A DNA stretch of 64,000 nucleotides from contig CM042145.1 in assembly GCA_023376005.1 (NCBI GenBank), positions 62,536,673 through 62,600,672 on the forward strand, given 5' to 3'. Below are positions 1-10,914 of this stretch, one piece after another. A program made the position numbers and the translations under genes. Position 1 is the stretch's first letter. Each line of letters starts with the position of its first letter. The DNA comes from Doryteuthis pealeii (taxonomy: Eukaryota > Mollusca > Cephalopoda > Myopsida > Loliginidae). The notes beneath the pieces were generated by a model. The model saw only the letters and a program-made list of their open reading frames with translations, did no database searches and had not been told where the DNA came from.

Positions 1-1220
1 ACATTATATCTATTCAACCAGTAACCCTGACATGTTATTAGGCTGCTTCCTTTCCAGATTCGCTCTGTGTATTTTACGAATAGTTCATGAATTCTTATAT
101 ATTGGCCCAGGGATACACAACAGCCAAGCAGAGATTTGCTCAGTACATGTATAAAATAGAAGATTGAGGAAAAAATAAAACTTAATTGAATAAAAATAAA
201 AGGTATATTAATGCTCCTTATAGAATGATTTCCTTTATTTTGTACTGCTTTGCGCTGCAATGATGAACAGACAAGAGTTAGAAACAGGAAATACATGAAC
301 ACAACATGGAATTTCAAATAATACTGTATTAATACATTTGTTATTGCAAATGATAGTACTGTCTGTTAGGAAATGTCAATTATATAAATATAATGAATAC
401 AATTCCACTTAACTGAGTCCTTGTAAAGTTTATCGTAAGTTATCGCACTTACAACGGCCCCTTCTTATATCTACTGAATTAGGGAGCGATTATGTCCCTA
501 CCATATCTGCTGAATAAGGGAGAGTCATTTTTCACCTCAGACCCCCAAGAGACGCTTGTCCCCCAAAAAAAGAAGAATGCTTATCTTCAATTTTGCTGCT
601 AAAGTTTGTGGGCCTGTGATTGGTTGGTTTGAAAAGAGGCATGTCAACTAAGGGAGACAACCCACCTACCTTATATAATTTTTTTTTACAATTCATTTGA
701 AGATAATTTTCTCTATTGTAATCTACCAATTTCTGTATGTTTGTTTATTATAACACTGCAGTCGGATTTCTCTTGACAGAATATCATGAAAATTCTTTAA
801 TTTGAAGAATAGGGTAATTTCCAGTCCAACTCAAATGAGCTGATTCCTCAGGGGAGATAACTCCAACTATATGAAATGTTATTTATAGAATAATTTTTAT
901 TGATTATTTATTCACAAATATATAAGTTCTATAAATACAAAATGACTTTGCATCAAGTCTAAATGTCTCCAATGGTAGCTTTTAAGTGAATATATGTAAC
1001 GGATTGTTTAATAAAATACTGCATGTCTACAGTTTGCCTAACAACACACACATACAAAATAGTGAATCAAGTTCAAATTATGACTGATGAACTTTGTGTA
1101 AACTTCCATTGGAAAAGGCATGAAACTATCTCTCCCTTTAAAAATTACATTCAATTGCTGGGAGTTGAAAATTTAATATCAGAGAGTTTGTATCATAAGT
1201 AAAAGTAAAATCATCAAATT
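1..1220. other. AT-rich non-coding stretch
   Basis: No coding exon, RNA gene or clear repeat boundary is visible. The only long reading frame is short and has no recognisable protein similarity. The stretch is far upstream of the PRDM4 coding start and may hold undetected non-coding exons or regulatory DNA, but nothing in the sequence shows this. Confidence 0.5.
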
Positions 1221-1224
1221 TATT

Positions 1225-1560
1225 AAAGGAGTAAAAAATAAAATAAATTTATTAAAAGAGTAAAAAAAATAAAAAAATTGAAATGGAAACTTAATTCTGA
1301 TAACTTTAAATATATATTAAAATAAAACAAACTAAATATAGATAGATAATACCAGGTATGTATTTATTAAAACTTGTTTTAAAAAAAACAAACAATGAGG
1401 ACTGTCTAACATTGCATGCTCAAATTTTGAGTGTATTTATTCTACGTTATGTCAATTTAGGTAGTGTGATGTAATCAGTGACGTCGTTTTTGTTACAGAC
1501 AAAAACCGGAAGCGAATCTCCATTATTAATAGAGATTATAAATACTTAAATCAAGGGGGA
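1225..1560 (+). repeat. R2 repeat, partial copy
   Basis: It shares with the copies at 2236, 34430, 52470 and 59714 the block around 'accaggtatgtatttatta' and the 3' block with 'gttacagacaaa' followed by 'ctccattattaat'. The 3' end of this family is consistently a GTTACAGACA motif, then CTCCATTATAATAAGAT or a variant. The family is interspersed and has no coding capacity here. An RNA-mediated origin is possible, but no protein domain supports a class assignment. Confidence 0.6.
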
Positions 1561-1689
1561 CAACTTCTCATGCTGTTACATTGTTAAAACCCCACTTATT
1601 ATCAATGGCTTGCAAGATTTGCACTTCAGACATTCTTCTCTATGAATGAGGGATCCATTGATTGGTATTTACCTACCTTCCCATTATGC

Positions 1690-1805
1690 TCAAATCATGC
1701 TGAAAGCCCCGGTTCCTGCTAGATCACCAAAGTTAAGCAGCAATGAGCCTGTTCAATACTTAGATGGGTGACCACTTAAGCAACAGTTGGTACTGTAAGC
1801 AACCT
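1690..1805 (+). pseudogene. 5S rRNA-derived pseudogene or SINE head
   Basis: The segment aligns by eye to most of a metazoan 5S rRNA: a 'tgctgaaagc' block, 'ctagatcaccaaagttaag', 'cagcaatgagcctg', 'aatacttagatgggtgacc', and an end in 'tactgtaagcaacc'. The A-box and C-box portions of the internal 5S promoter are therefore recognisable, while the 5' stem is diverged. A second copy at 15873-15992 (minus) carries the same deviations from 5S ('gagcctgttcaatacttaga'). The two are thus members of a 5S-derived repeat family rather than independent decays of a functional gene. It is followed directly by R3 repeat sequence. Confidence 0.75.
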
Positions 1806-1824
1806 TTATGAAAGATAATATTTC

Positions 1825-2090
1825 TCTGAATTTTTCTGATGAGACTTGATAATTTGTATTATTTGGACTATTGTCCTTATCTTTATTGTTATCTGTACAA
1901 TGTTTCAACTGATGTGCCCTCCGGCCTTCTTCAGGTATTTCTTGTCGGACTTGGGAACCTTCTTGAATTTGAGAACCTTCTCTTTGAAACCAGTAACCTT
2001 CTTTTCAAACTCTGGAATCTTCTTTTCATAATTGAGAGTCTGACAAGAAATACCTGAAGAAGGCAAGAGGGCATATTGGCCAAAACATTG
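1825..2090. repeat. R3 repeat, inverted pair
   Basis: The left half carries 'tttggactattgtccttat' and the 'ccttcttcaggtatttctt' block. The right half carries the reverse complement 'aagaaatacctgaagaagg' followed by the minus-sense head 'aaacattgtacag'. The family recurs at about 18295, 24090, 24400, 42650, 43440, 43870 and 56868. Its conserved core, read in one orientation, is AAAGATGA-GGAC-AACA-GTCC-GAAA, a small hairpin. No protein is encoded. Confidence 0.65.
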
Positions 2091-2235
2091 TACAGATGTT
2101 TGTTTTTATTTTTTGGTTTTTTGGGTTTTTTTTTTTTGTCCAATTCTGTAAGTAGCACAAAAATTATGATTTTATTCTAAACAAATTTCTGGAAAATTAA
2201 TTTTAGTAAAGCAATTTCTGTTAATTTCATTTATG

Positions 2236-2792
2236 CTTACTAACAAGAATATGCACCCTCCAGGCAAAAGTATTTAAGTTTTGATATAAAGAAATATATT
2301 AAAAAAATATACTAAAAAAATTAAACAAGAACACATATAAAAGGTTACACTTATTTTAATTATATTTTAATTGGTTTTTATATAAAATCATAGGATTGAT
2401 TTTAATATGTTGGAGAATAAAGCAATAATATCAGAGATCAATAAATAATACAAAGTAATTATTTATTAAACCTGGTTTTGTCAAGACCAGTATACAAATT
2501 AACCACACCATATATTATGTAAACCTTTAATTCTTAGTGATATATAAGACACATTGCAGGATTTTAACCACACTAATAACATGGGCTGTTTTGAGGCAAA
2601 TCTAACGGATTTTCATAGAGACATCATCAATAAATAAGATTGATTCTATATATTAATGATTTTGACTATAAATGAAATACCCCTTGATAAATTTACACAG
2701 TTCCTGAGGATAATTTGACATAAGCTGTGAATTAGTTTTGGTTACAGACAGACTGACACTGAATCTCCATTATAATAAGATAATTGTTTTTA
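2236..2792 (+). repeat. R2 repeat, long copy
   Basis: One of the fullest R2 copies. It starts near 'aatatgcaccctcc' with 'aagtatttaagttttgat', has the central 'attatttattaaacc' and 'tgggctgttttgaggcaaat' blocks, and ends at 'ggttacagacagac' plus 'ctccattataataagat'. The same order of blocks is found at 52470-53012 and 59714-60424 and, interrupted, at 22900-23880. It has no open reading frame of note. Confidence 0.75.
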
Positions 2793-3249
2793 TTTATTTA
2801 TTTTTTTAATTATATATTATTGGAAAAACAAAAACAATAAGGAGTGATATGTTTTGTGTCTCTCGTCATTGTCTTTGATTTATGATCAGGTTTAAAAAAA
2901 AAAGATAACTGTCTGGATTTGAATGGAACTTTCCAAGAATTACAAACAATGGTGTGAATATTTCTTGGATAGTGTAGAATATCTTCTGAAAAAAAAAGAG
3001 AGAATGATTCTAATAAAACAACTTTGATCTTTTGACAACTGATTGTTGATAAAGAAAAGTCAATGGTAAAAGAACAAGTTTATATAAATTTGATTATTTT
3101 CCTTTTATTTCTAAAGATATATAAAAAGAAATGGCTCAATAATGGTGACCAGGACTATATATACACATACATATTATTGTTATTATTATCATTATTATAA
3201 GAAGAACATTTTTAGTTTTTTTCCTGCATTTATTCATATATATATATTT

Positions 3250-3326
3250 ACCAACCCCTCCTCATGAGCAGGATTTGAAGCAAGCTCAATTTCTTAAGTG
3301 GATATGTATGTATGTGTGTGTGTATG

Positions 3327-3362
<36 letters not shown>

Positions 3363-3700
3363 TTAAAAGAAAGGAAATGAATCTGACAATATAAGTATGA
3401 AAAGGTGGAATGAAAACATCACACAATGCTGTTAAAGAGAAAACAATTTATAATATAATCATAGCTGATACTAATCAATATTTCGATTTTACAAAAATCA
3501 TCATCAGAGCTCATTCACTCTGTGGTTGTTTGGGTCAGAGAAGAATGTCAAATCAGTTCACAAACAAAAAAACCCTAATTCTACAAAAAAGAACGAAAGT
3601 TGTTACATTATTCACCAATGTGGGCATTCGCACCATATATATGTCACAAGTAAATACACAAGCGATGTGTTTTGATATGGCTTTTTTTTAGCCGACAATT
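3250..3700 (-). mobile_element. Hammerhead-type retroelement remnant
   Basis: A non-coding element beside a (TA)n tract (3324-3360). Its left edge 'aaggtggaatgaaaacatca' recurs at 63601 next to another (TA)n tract. On the minus strand it contains a hammerhead-like motif (3463-3511), and it abuts the palindromic 'gccgacaatttttgggag' tail shared with the 54.4 and 62.7 kb ribozyme elements. No protein domain is visible. I infer a Penelope- or retrozyme-like origin from the ribozyme and the shared tail. Confidence 0.5.
3463..3511 (-). ncRNA. Candidate hammerhead ribozyme, one-base insertion
   Basis: Read on the minus strand: stem I strand AGCU (3511-3508), core CUGAUGA (3507-3501), one extra U (3500), a 6-bp stem II GAUUUU/AAAAUC closed by a UGU loop, GAAA (3484-3481), a 3-bp stem III AUA/UAU, cleavage-site C, then AGCU pairing back to the first strand. 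All hammerhead parts occur in order, but the single U between the core and stem II is not in the consensus, so it may be a decayed copy. Confidence is limited because stems I and III are short and AT-rich. Confidence 0.45.
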
Positions 3701-3870
3701 TTTGGGAGAATATGTGCTTAATTGAAGTCGTACCTAATTATGAAAGATAATTAATTAATAATTAATTAGGTATAAAGTTAATTAATTAATTAGGTATGCC
3801 CACCTAATTAATTAATTATTAATTAGTTAACTTTCATAATTAGGTACGACTTCAATTAAGCACATATTCT

Positions 3871-3900
<30 letters not shown>
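3691..3900. repeat. Palindromic element tail
   Basis: Two near-perfect arms face each other: 'agaatatgtgcttaattgaa' reads outward on the left and its reverse complement ends at about 3872. The centre is an 'aattaattaatt' tract. The same terminal sequence occurs at 54370-54420, 54860-54940 and 62880-62935, where it ends the hammerhead elements. This locus is therefore a head-to-head pair of element 3' ends, followed by (TA)n. Confidence 0.7.
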
Positions 3901-3908
<8 letters not shown>

Positions 3909-4354
3909 CAATCCTTACTCAGTCTATGTAAATTCTTTTTACTAATTTATAAATTCTTTATTTCTTTGGGAAATGTTTTTGAATTAAATGATCTGATAAG
4001 AAAAAGGAATTATTATTCAGTTTATCTGATATTTAACAAAAACATTTCTTCTACATTTCTATTTTCTCTACAATTTATTAAAAAAGGAAAAAAATATAAA
4101 TTTTGGTCTTTGACTTTGGTGGAATAATAGCATTTTCTAAAAAAAACAAAAAAAGAAAGAAAAGGAAACAACCCATTGTATCCGAAAAAAAAAATTAAGG
4201 TGCAAATGAAACAAATCAGTTTATTTACTTTTTTCTGAGATTTGGATACAAAAAAAAACATCTTATGAAATTTGAAAGGTGAATTTATGGAAATGAATTT
4301 TAGATCTAAATTCACTGAAATATTTTTAATTCTTCAAGTATGATTGATTACTTT

Positions 4355-4625
4355 CTTTTTTATTTTTTATTTTATGGCATATCAACCCTTGTTGGGTTAT
4401 TTTATGCTGAAGACGTTTTGTTCTATTCATTCTTTATGGGTATTCAAAATTCTTTTTTTTAACTCAATTTTAAAAAAACATATTTTTGTTAACACATTTT
4501 CAGGTACTACCACTCCAGGTCAGAGTGGACCTGTGCGTGATGGCGATGAAGGGGTACTCCAAATTCCCCAGAGCACCAAAGCTGGAACTTCACCATCAGA
4601 TACAGTTTAATGTCCTACCAAGGAG
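4355..4625 (+). repeat. R1 repeat copy
   Basis: Begins with 'tatggcatatcaaccc' and 'gggttattttatgctgaa', then a T-rich gap, then 'ggtactaccactcc' with 'ggtcagagtgga' and 'caccatcagatacagttta'. This is the most abundant interspersed family in the window, with at least 15 full or partial copies in both orientations. No coding potential is visible, and the family class is not recognised. Confidence 0.75.
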
Positions 4626-5169
4626 AGTGCAATTGGTTAATATCAGTTATCAGCTAATTTTGATGTTTTAAAATGTCTTTCTTGTGGGTGAGGGTTCATG
4701 TTTTTATTACTTTCCTGGGGGTGACGATAATGACTGTCTTTTTATTTGATTCAAATGAAATCCATAAAAAATGCCGTACTTCAAGCAGTAAGGTACTTTT
4801 TTGTAATTTCTTGTGTTATACTGCTGTTACATTGTCCAGAGTTTGAATAATGATATTCAATGATGGTCGGGTCAGAGTTTAGGGATCGGATATTTTTTTT
4901 ATCATCTTCCCCAAAAAACTTCAATGTTTTCTCTCTAAAGTATGTGTGCATTAAATCATTTTTATATAATCCTTGCTTTCTATCTCAACTAAAACCTACA
5001 TATAAAATTTATTTATATATTTTCTTGATTCATATTTTATGCCTGTTGTTGTTAAATGTACATAAGCTGTTGACTCTTTATGTAACCCATTTAATTATAT
5101 ATATATATATATATATATACATATATAAAGGTATTTAAAAGATCTGGTCTTGGAAAATTAGGTAACAGA

Positions 5170-5480
5170 ATCGTTTGATCATGGAAAATTTGGTTTATTT
5201 AATTAAATTAAATTACCACAACCAGAAAATTTGGCAAACACTGTGTGTGACATGTGGAACACTGGACAGCTGTTTCGACCTTATTTGGTCTCCTCAGCAG
5301 TGTATACCACAGTATCTACCACTTGAGATCAAACCAGCGACCACAGAATGCAGAATCAAAACTCTACTTCTGGGCCGCCAGCACGGGGATCGCCAAATCA
5401 TCAGTTCATGGTAATTGTGTGCAGCCGCCTAATCTTAATTTGTCTTGGAGCCCATCACGTGGCATTCCAGAGGACAAAAA
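5170..5480 (-). mobile_element. Hammerhead-containing retroelement fragment
   Basis: A short non-coding element around the hammerhead at 5259-5303. Its ribozyme block, with the flanks 'ctggaacactg' and 'gtgtatacc', recurs at 27115-27180 with scattered substitutions, so it is a dispersed family. Sequence 3' of the ribozyme (minus sense) has a weaker echo in the 27.0-27.1 kb copy. No protein domain is encoded. Short non-autonomous elements with hammerheads are known in animals as relatives of Penelope-like elements and retrozymes. Assignment to that group is inference. Confidence 0.6.
5259..5303 (-). ncRNA. Hammerhead ribozyme, consensus-complete
   Basis: Read on the minus strand from 5303 to 5259. 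Stem I ACACUG pairs with CAGUGU at the far end (6 bp). The core is CUGAGGA (position 7 is free in the hammerhead consensus). Stem II is GACC/GGUC, 4 bp, closed by AAAUAA. GAAA follows. Stem III is formed by A-C and G-U around a short AGCU loop, and the cleavage triplet is GUC. Every invariant position of the three-way junction is present, as are all three stems in the order of a type I hammerhead with a very short stem III. The role would be self-cleavage of the element transcript. Activity is not shown by sequence alone. Confidence 0.85.
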
Positions 5481-5559
5481 ATTTGGTTTCAAAAATTGAA
5501 AGAAATGTCTTTGAAGAAAAATTGAAAGAAATGTCTTTGAAGAAATGTCTTTGAAGAAA

Positions 5560-6660
5560 AATTGAAAGAAATGTCTTCAATTCAAATGAAAATTATTTGT
5601 TTACTCTATTTTCTAAGTTTTTGAGTTAAACTGATTAAAAATTAATATATTTCATTCTAAGAAATGAATCTTTATATGAGAAAATTTTAATTCACTTCTT
5701 ATCTGCCTGTTGAGTTAGAGTGAAAAAAATGCATTCGTTTTTACATACTTTTTTGTACTTACTTATGTATCAATTGTCTTCCCTTGTGGGATGAGGTTGA
5801 TATTAGGAAAGGGTTATCTTCCCTTGCCACCAGGGTTTGCCATTAGAGGGTGCCACAACCATAGCTATTTAAACTCAGCCCGGCAAGTTCTCCCTCTTTC
5901 TCTTCTGGGATCTCCAGGCATGTACTAGTTGTGTCTCTGTCCATTTGGACTTGGGGGGGGGGGAAGCCTTGCCCCCCCCCCAACTAAAAGGCTTATACGT
6001 GTGCATCCAATGGCTTCTATTATACTTTATCCCTGTATAGGTGTGTCTGGTTCTCCCACCATTATAGCCGCATGACCACACATGCCTAACAACACTCCTA
6101 TGCCTTCATGGAGAGACCCTTACCACGTGGCTTCTGTACAATGTAAGTGATAACCTTTTGAGATAACTTTCATCTCTTCCTTTAACCAAGAACTCTTTCT
6201 TCTTTCTTTAGGACCTTCATCCTTGCTGTTTTGTATTTATATTGTTGGTAAATGTGCTCAGACAATAAAGTCTGTATTGTGTTATGTACCTCTTTGTTGG
6301 AAGTTGTGCATATTCACCTACGTTCTGAAGGCTTCTCTGAGGCCCCCTAGAGGTTTAGCCATGGAAGTCACACCCACCTTTAATTCCTATACTTATGAAC
6401 AACCGTGAAGAATTACACAAATGGATTGTTTTTTTAATTATTGAATTATATCATTTAATCAGTAAAAATCAAAAAATCAAAGTGCATTATGGGAATGTTC
6501 ATGGCAAACTTGATTAGTAAATCACGACACCAAATTTTCTTGACCAAATTTTCTGATCACCATTTTAAAACTATTAGATATGAATGAATAAATTATAAAT
6601 TAAATTTTTACTTTTATATAAAACTTTAAAATACCATAAATGTCTTATGTACATTCTGAT
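5560..6660. other. Non-coding stretch with a short tandem repeat at its edge
   Basis: A ~22-bp motif, 'aaaaattgaaagaaatgtct', is repeated at 5495-5580 in tandem. Opposed runs of G and C occur at 5954-5979 ('gggggggggg' and 'ccccccccc'). A moderately GC-richer block at 5780-6370 has no recognised gene. Confidence 0.45.
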
Positions 6661-6668
6661 TTGTGTAT

Positions 6669-6707
<39 letters not shown>

Positions 6708-6720
6708 CATATGTATATAT
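6669..6720. repeat. (CA)n microsatellite followed by (TA)n
   Basis: A pure CA dinucleotide run of about 32 bp is followed by imperfect TA repeats. The sequence after it, 6722-6800, contains two perfect small hairpins ('gccaccctatgaggtggc' and 'aggcctttggcc') and resembles the end of a structured element. Confidence 0.9.
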
Positions 6721-6799
6721 TAGCTTAAAAGCCACCCTATGAGGTGGCAATTAAGCTAGCTCCTGCAGAGAGCTCTTAATTAGGCCTTTGGCCCAACAA

Positions 6800-8740
6800 T
6801 AACACTTCATGCATATTAAATTTTATTAAACTTGAATAATATTTTTCAACCAATTAAAAGTTTTCATCAAAACATTGATGTCATTTGTCTATTTGGAATT
6901 TATTGCAAAGCTGCATGAAAAGTAATATTTTTGCTTTTCCAATTTGGATTCTGTACAAATATCTCGTTTCCATTCCCAACTCTTGAACAACCAGCATAGA
7001 ATCAATTATTCCCAAATTTATTTCCGAGTTATAAAATTTTTTATTGTACCAAAAAAAAAAAAAATGTCATGAAAAATCCCACTGAAAAAAATTTCAGTAA
7101 TCCAAAATTTCAGTAATCCAAAATTTCAGGATTGCGGGTTTGAATACAGTTTTTAATTTGTTCACGGAGTCGTCGTTCTGATTCCAAAAGTGTATGATAT
7201 ATTGGCCCACAGCCTCTGGGAGTAAAGTTGAAAAATATGACACACTGACATTCGCATTTATTATTAGCGATGAATATATATACACCAATACCTCATTTTA
7301 AATTTTCTCTATGAATAAAACCTCATTGTGACAAAGTTTAATATTGCAGCTATGTAATTGCCAAAATCACAAAATAAACGTTTCCTTTAAAATAAAATCA
7401 TTCTCAAAAGTTTAAAGATCTGTTATGGTAGAATTGAATTTTTATTGGGAAGAATTAAAGATTTCTAAGAAGGAGTAAATTAGTGTGGCTTTTTATGTGA
7501 CTCCCCCCCCCCCAAGAAACAAAAAAAAAACTACTAGAATCAGTAGTATCATATTTATTTAAAAAAAATTTTTTATTGCTTTATATTTTTTTATTTTATT
7601 ATTGGCTGAGAGATTTTTTTGGTAGCAAGGGGCTTATTTCTATGCATGCCCAGAGAGTGCTTCCTGTTTGAGGGCTCCTGGCAGATTGTTATTTTTTATT
7701 TTTTTATTCTATTTTATTCTTATTTTATTTTAATCCACATGCACAAGCCACACCTCTTAAAGTCATCATTAGACAATAACCTTGAGTTCAAGTGTAGTTT
7801 CAGAGCTTTAATATCATTACCACTAATCCAGGGCACCCCTAGCAGCATATAGAATGCCACTAGACTTATTGACAGAAATGTAATTAATTTATAGGTTAAA
7901 TCTAAATTTATAGTAAATTCTATTGAATGAAAAATTACATATTCTAAAATAAAAATTTCAATATAAGCTGTAAAGAATGCTATTCATTACATAACCATTT
8001 TCATCTGATTTAGAATTTGAAATGAGAAAGTCCCAAAATGTAGAAATTTTATCTTACAATTTCCTGTTGAGAATATTCTATGAACCCTAGCCATTAAAAA
8101 ATCTAAATTAAATAAGTTTGAAAATTTGAATTAAACTATTGAATGTACAGATATTTAGTGTTTATAAAAATAAAAATTCAACAGAAACTATTAAATATAA
8201 ACGTGTAAAATGAATTTTTCTTTTCATCATGAGGCTACAGACTTAATGATTAATCTATGTAATTTATATCTATTAGTGTAACATAGGAAAGCCGTGATGA
8301 CGTCTCGTGCAAATGTCCAGAATGGAATGCAAATGGCTACCAAGTTGGTTCTACCTATACAATTACTAAATTAAAAGCATAGAAAGGGAAGAACAACTGT
8401 TAATTGTAAAATGAATTGTTCTTTTCATCATTAGGCTACAGACTTAATGATTTACCTATTTATATTATTATAAAAAAATATTCATTTAATCAGGAATTCT
8501 TTAAAAAAAAGTTAAAATTGAACCATTATTTGATGGAATCTTTATGTTTTGTCTTTGGTAGCTGACAGTATTTTCCATTCCATTTTTTGTCAATTTTCTC
8601 TATGAAATATTCTACGATATTTTCAAGAAAAATATCCTTTTATTCTTCTCCTCTTAATTCTATACAAAAAAATTAAATCAAATAAAACTTATTCTGATTT
8701 TAAGACTGACAAAAAATCCATTTATAAAGAAGGATGAATA
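6800..8740. other. AT-rich non-coding stretch
   Basis: No gene, RNA or convincing repeat is visible. A ~40-bp block, 'aatttttcttttcatcatga' followed by 'ggctacagacttaatgatt', occurs twice (8212 and 8411), indicating a local duplication about 200 bp apart. Confidence 0.5.
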
Positions 8741-8744
8741 AAAA

Positions 8745-9245
8745 CTAAAGGTACAAATGCAGATTAGTGCGTAAAAGATAAATATCACTAGAATTGCATT
8801 TTATGTATAAATAGCATTAGATTACGAAACCCTTCCCAAGTAGCCAAACCCTAAGCCTAATTCTAACCCTGACTCTAACACTAACCCTAACCCTAAAACT
8901 AACCTTAACCCTTGCATTTCAAAGGTTTTGGGTATTTCTGTGAAATTTAATGCTTTTTATATGTAATCTAATAATATTATCACTTGTGCACTATTCTGCA
9001 TTAGAACTGATGGTTATTTAGGAGTTAAGGAAATTGGAACAAATGCAGAATAGTGCACAAGAGATAATATCATGAGAATCACATTTTACGTATAAATAGC
9101 ATTAGATTACAGGAACTCCCAAAATAAACTAACCCTAACCCTTACCCTAACTCTAACTTCACAAAGGTTTTGGGTATTTCTGTGAAATGTAATGCTTTTT
9201 ATATGTAATTGAATATTATCTCTTGCATGTTATTATGCATTAGTA
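8745..9245. mobile_element. Foldback (MITE-like) elements with telomere-like spacers
   Basis: Two tandem units each consist of a left arm with 'caaatgcag' and 'aaatagcattagatta', a spacer of degenerate CCCTAA repeats (8845-8915 and 9125-9155), and a right arm that is the reverse complement ('gggtatttctgtgaaat', 'atgctttttatatgtaat', 'attctgcatt'). A half copy with the same arm next to TTAGGG-like repeats is at 24150-24290. The terminal inverted repeats and lack of coding sequence fit a non-autonomous foldback transposon. Confidence 0.7.
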
Positions 9246-9919
9246 CTAAATTAAATTAATAAAAAAAACATCTTTCAATCACAGTATTTTTTTTATAACT
9301 ATATTTAGGAACTTGAAATATTTTCGTGGATTTTGGATGGGTGAAAAAAAAAAGGGAAAATAAAAAAAATATATATTTAAATCCGCTAAGAAATATGAAT
9401 GAAAAAAAAAAATTTTTTTTTTCAATTTGAAATATTTCCCAGATTTTTGTTGGGGAAAGAAAAAAAAAAAACAAAAAAAAAAAAACAAAATGAAAGACAA
9501 AAAAAAATTAAAAAAAAGATATCCAATCATATTTGTGAATTTAAAAATGGTTGGAAAAGAAAAAATCTATTAAAAATTCTTTCATCATTTTTACATTCTT
9601 TCCATGTCCTTTTGTATATATTTGTTGTTATTAAAAGATAATTAAAATGCCTACTACAATTATTATTATTATTATTCTTCACTGCTGAGATATTAAAACC
9701 TGTTTCTTCTTCTTCTTCTCTATTAAAGGTTTGTTTACACAATTCATTTGTCTCTGTTTTTTTCTTTTTCTTTTCTTTATTGTTTTATTTTGTATTATAA
9801 TACTTGTGTTCCTTAAAAGTAGCATCTTGCAACACTCTCTGGTTAAAAATGAGACTGTTCAAATTGTCCAAGATGAAATGAAAAAAAAATCTAAATCCTG
9901 ATTATCTTATTTCTTATGA

Positions 9920-10412
9920 GTGGCATCATCTCAAATTCAATGGCATGCCTATTCTGTACACACTACACTCATTGGCAGCTTATACTGTACACCCATCACT
10001 AAATGGTGGCCAAATTTTAAACACACTTCAATGGTTGCCTATACAGTACATCCATACTGTACACATAATTGTGTACATGCACTTGCAATAGTGGCCAATT
10101 CTGTACATATATACCTTAAAAGTGGCTTAATACTTTATACCAAACTGGCGGCCTATTCTGTTCAGATGAAATTCAATATACTCAATAGCTGCTTATATAT
10201 ATATACTGCAATAGTGGCCTATTCTGTATGTACACTTTAGTGGTAGCTTAATCTGTACACTGCAAAATAGCAGCCTATACTGTACATATACACTTCAATG
10301 GTGGCTTTAAACTGTACACCCAATGACACTGAACTGGTGGCCTATTCTGTTCTGATGAAATTCAATGGTAGACCTATACTATGTTAAATATGCTTTTAAA
10401 CTAAGGAGACAC
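9920..10412 (+). repeat. Diverged ~37-bp minisatellite, part 1
   Basis: Imperfect repeats built on 'cacttcaatggtggcctat' plus 'tctgtacatatg' run through this stretch with many substitutions and length changes. The same unit continues at 10915-11215, so the array is split by unrelated sequence at 10413-10914. Confidence 0.75.
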
Positions 10413-10914
10413 TTAACAACCAACACTAACACACATGCCAACAAACGTATTCAGGATGTTTATTTCAACACTGCCACTTGCCCCACTTGCCAACAAGACG
10501 CATGACACACGAAATGCACAGGCACATGAAAAGGGTTTCTTAAAAGAGGAGAGTTCTCTTAAAGAAATATAACTCAAGTTTGAAGAATAATTAAAGTTCC
10601 AATTACCGTTGAACTGGGAAGACAAGGCAACAAACGGTTTTAACTTAAATACAAACCCGAATAGTCACAAAGTCTACTGCAGAATGACAGGATATATATA
10701 AGACTCCACAATGTCATTCAAATCAAGCAGTCAAGCAGCCGATCAGAACTCAAGGAATGGAATGACCCAAATCATCCAAATTCATGAATGGGTCATTCTT
10801 GATTTCTATATATACCAACTATCTTGGACACTGCTCATGTTGTACTTAGCTGCTGTTATTCAAACCAACAGTACTGACTTCAATAAAGTTATCTTTCTTT
10901 GTTCCATGACATCA
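10413..10914. mobile_element. Unclassified insertion within the minisatellite
   Basis: About 500 bp of non-repetitive sequence interrupts the minisatellite. It ends in 'aataaagttatctttctttg', with an AATAAA that could be a polyadenylation signal, and has a purine/pyrimidine composition unlike the flanks. It might be a solo LTR or retroposed sequence, but no domain or clear target-site duplication was found. Confidence 0.35.

Noticed and set aside
1690..1805. Functional 5S rRNA gene
   Set aside because: The 5' strand of helix I is not recognisable and the sequence shares decay with a second dispersed copy.
9256..9641. Overlapping F/K-rich open frames
   Set aside because: They arise from poly-A and poly-T runs on both strands. 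No protein is supported.
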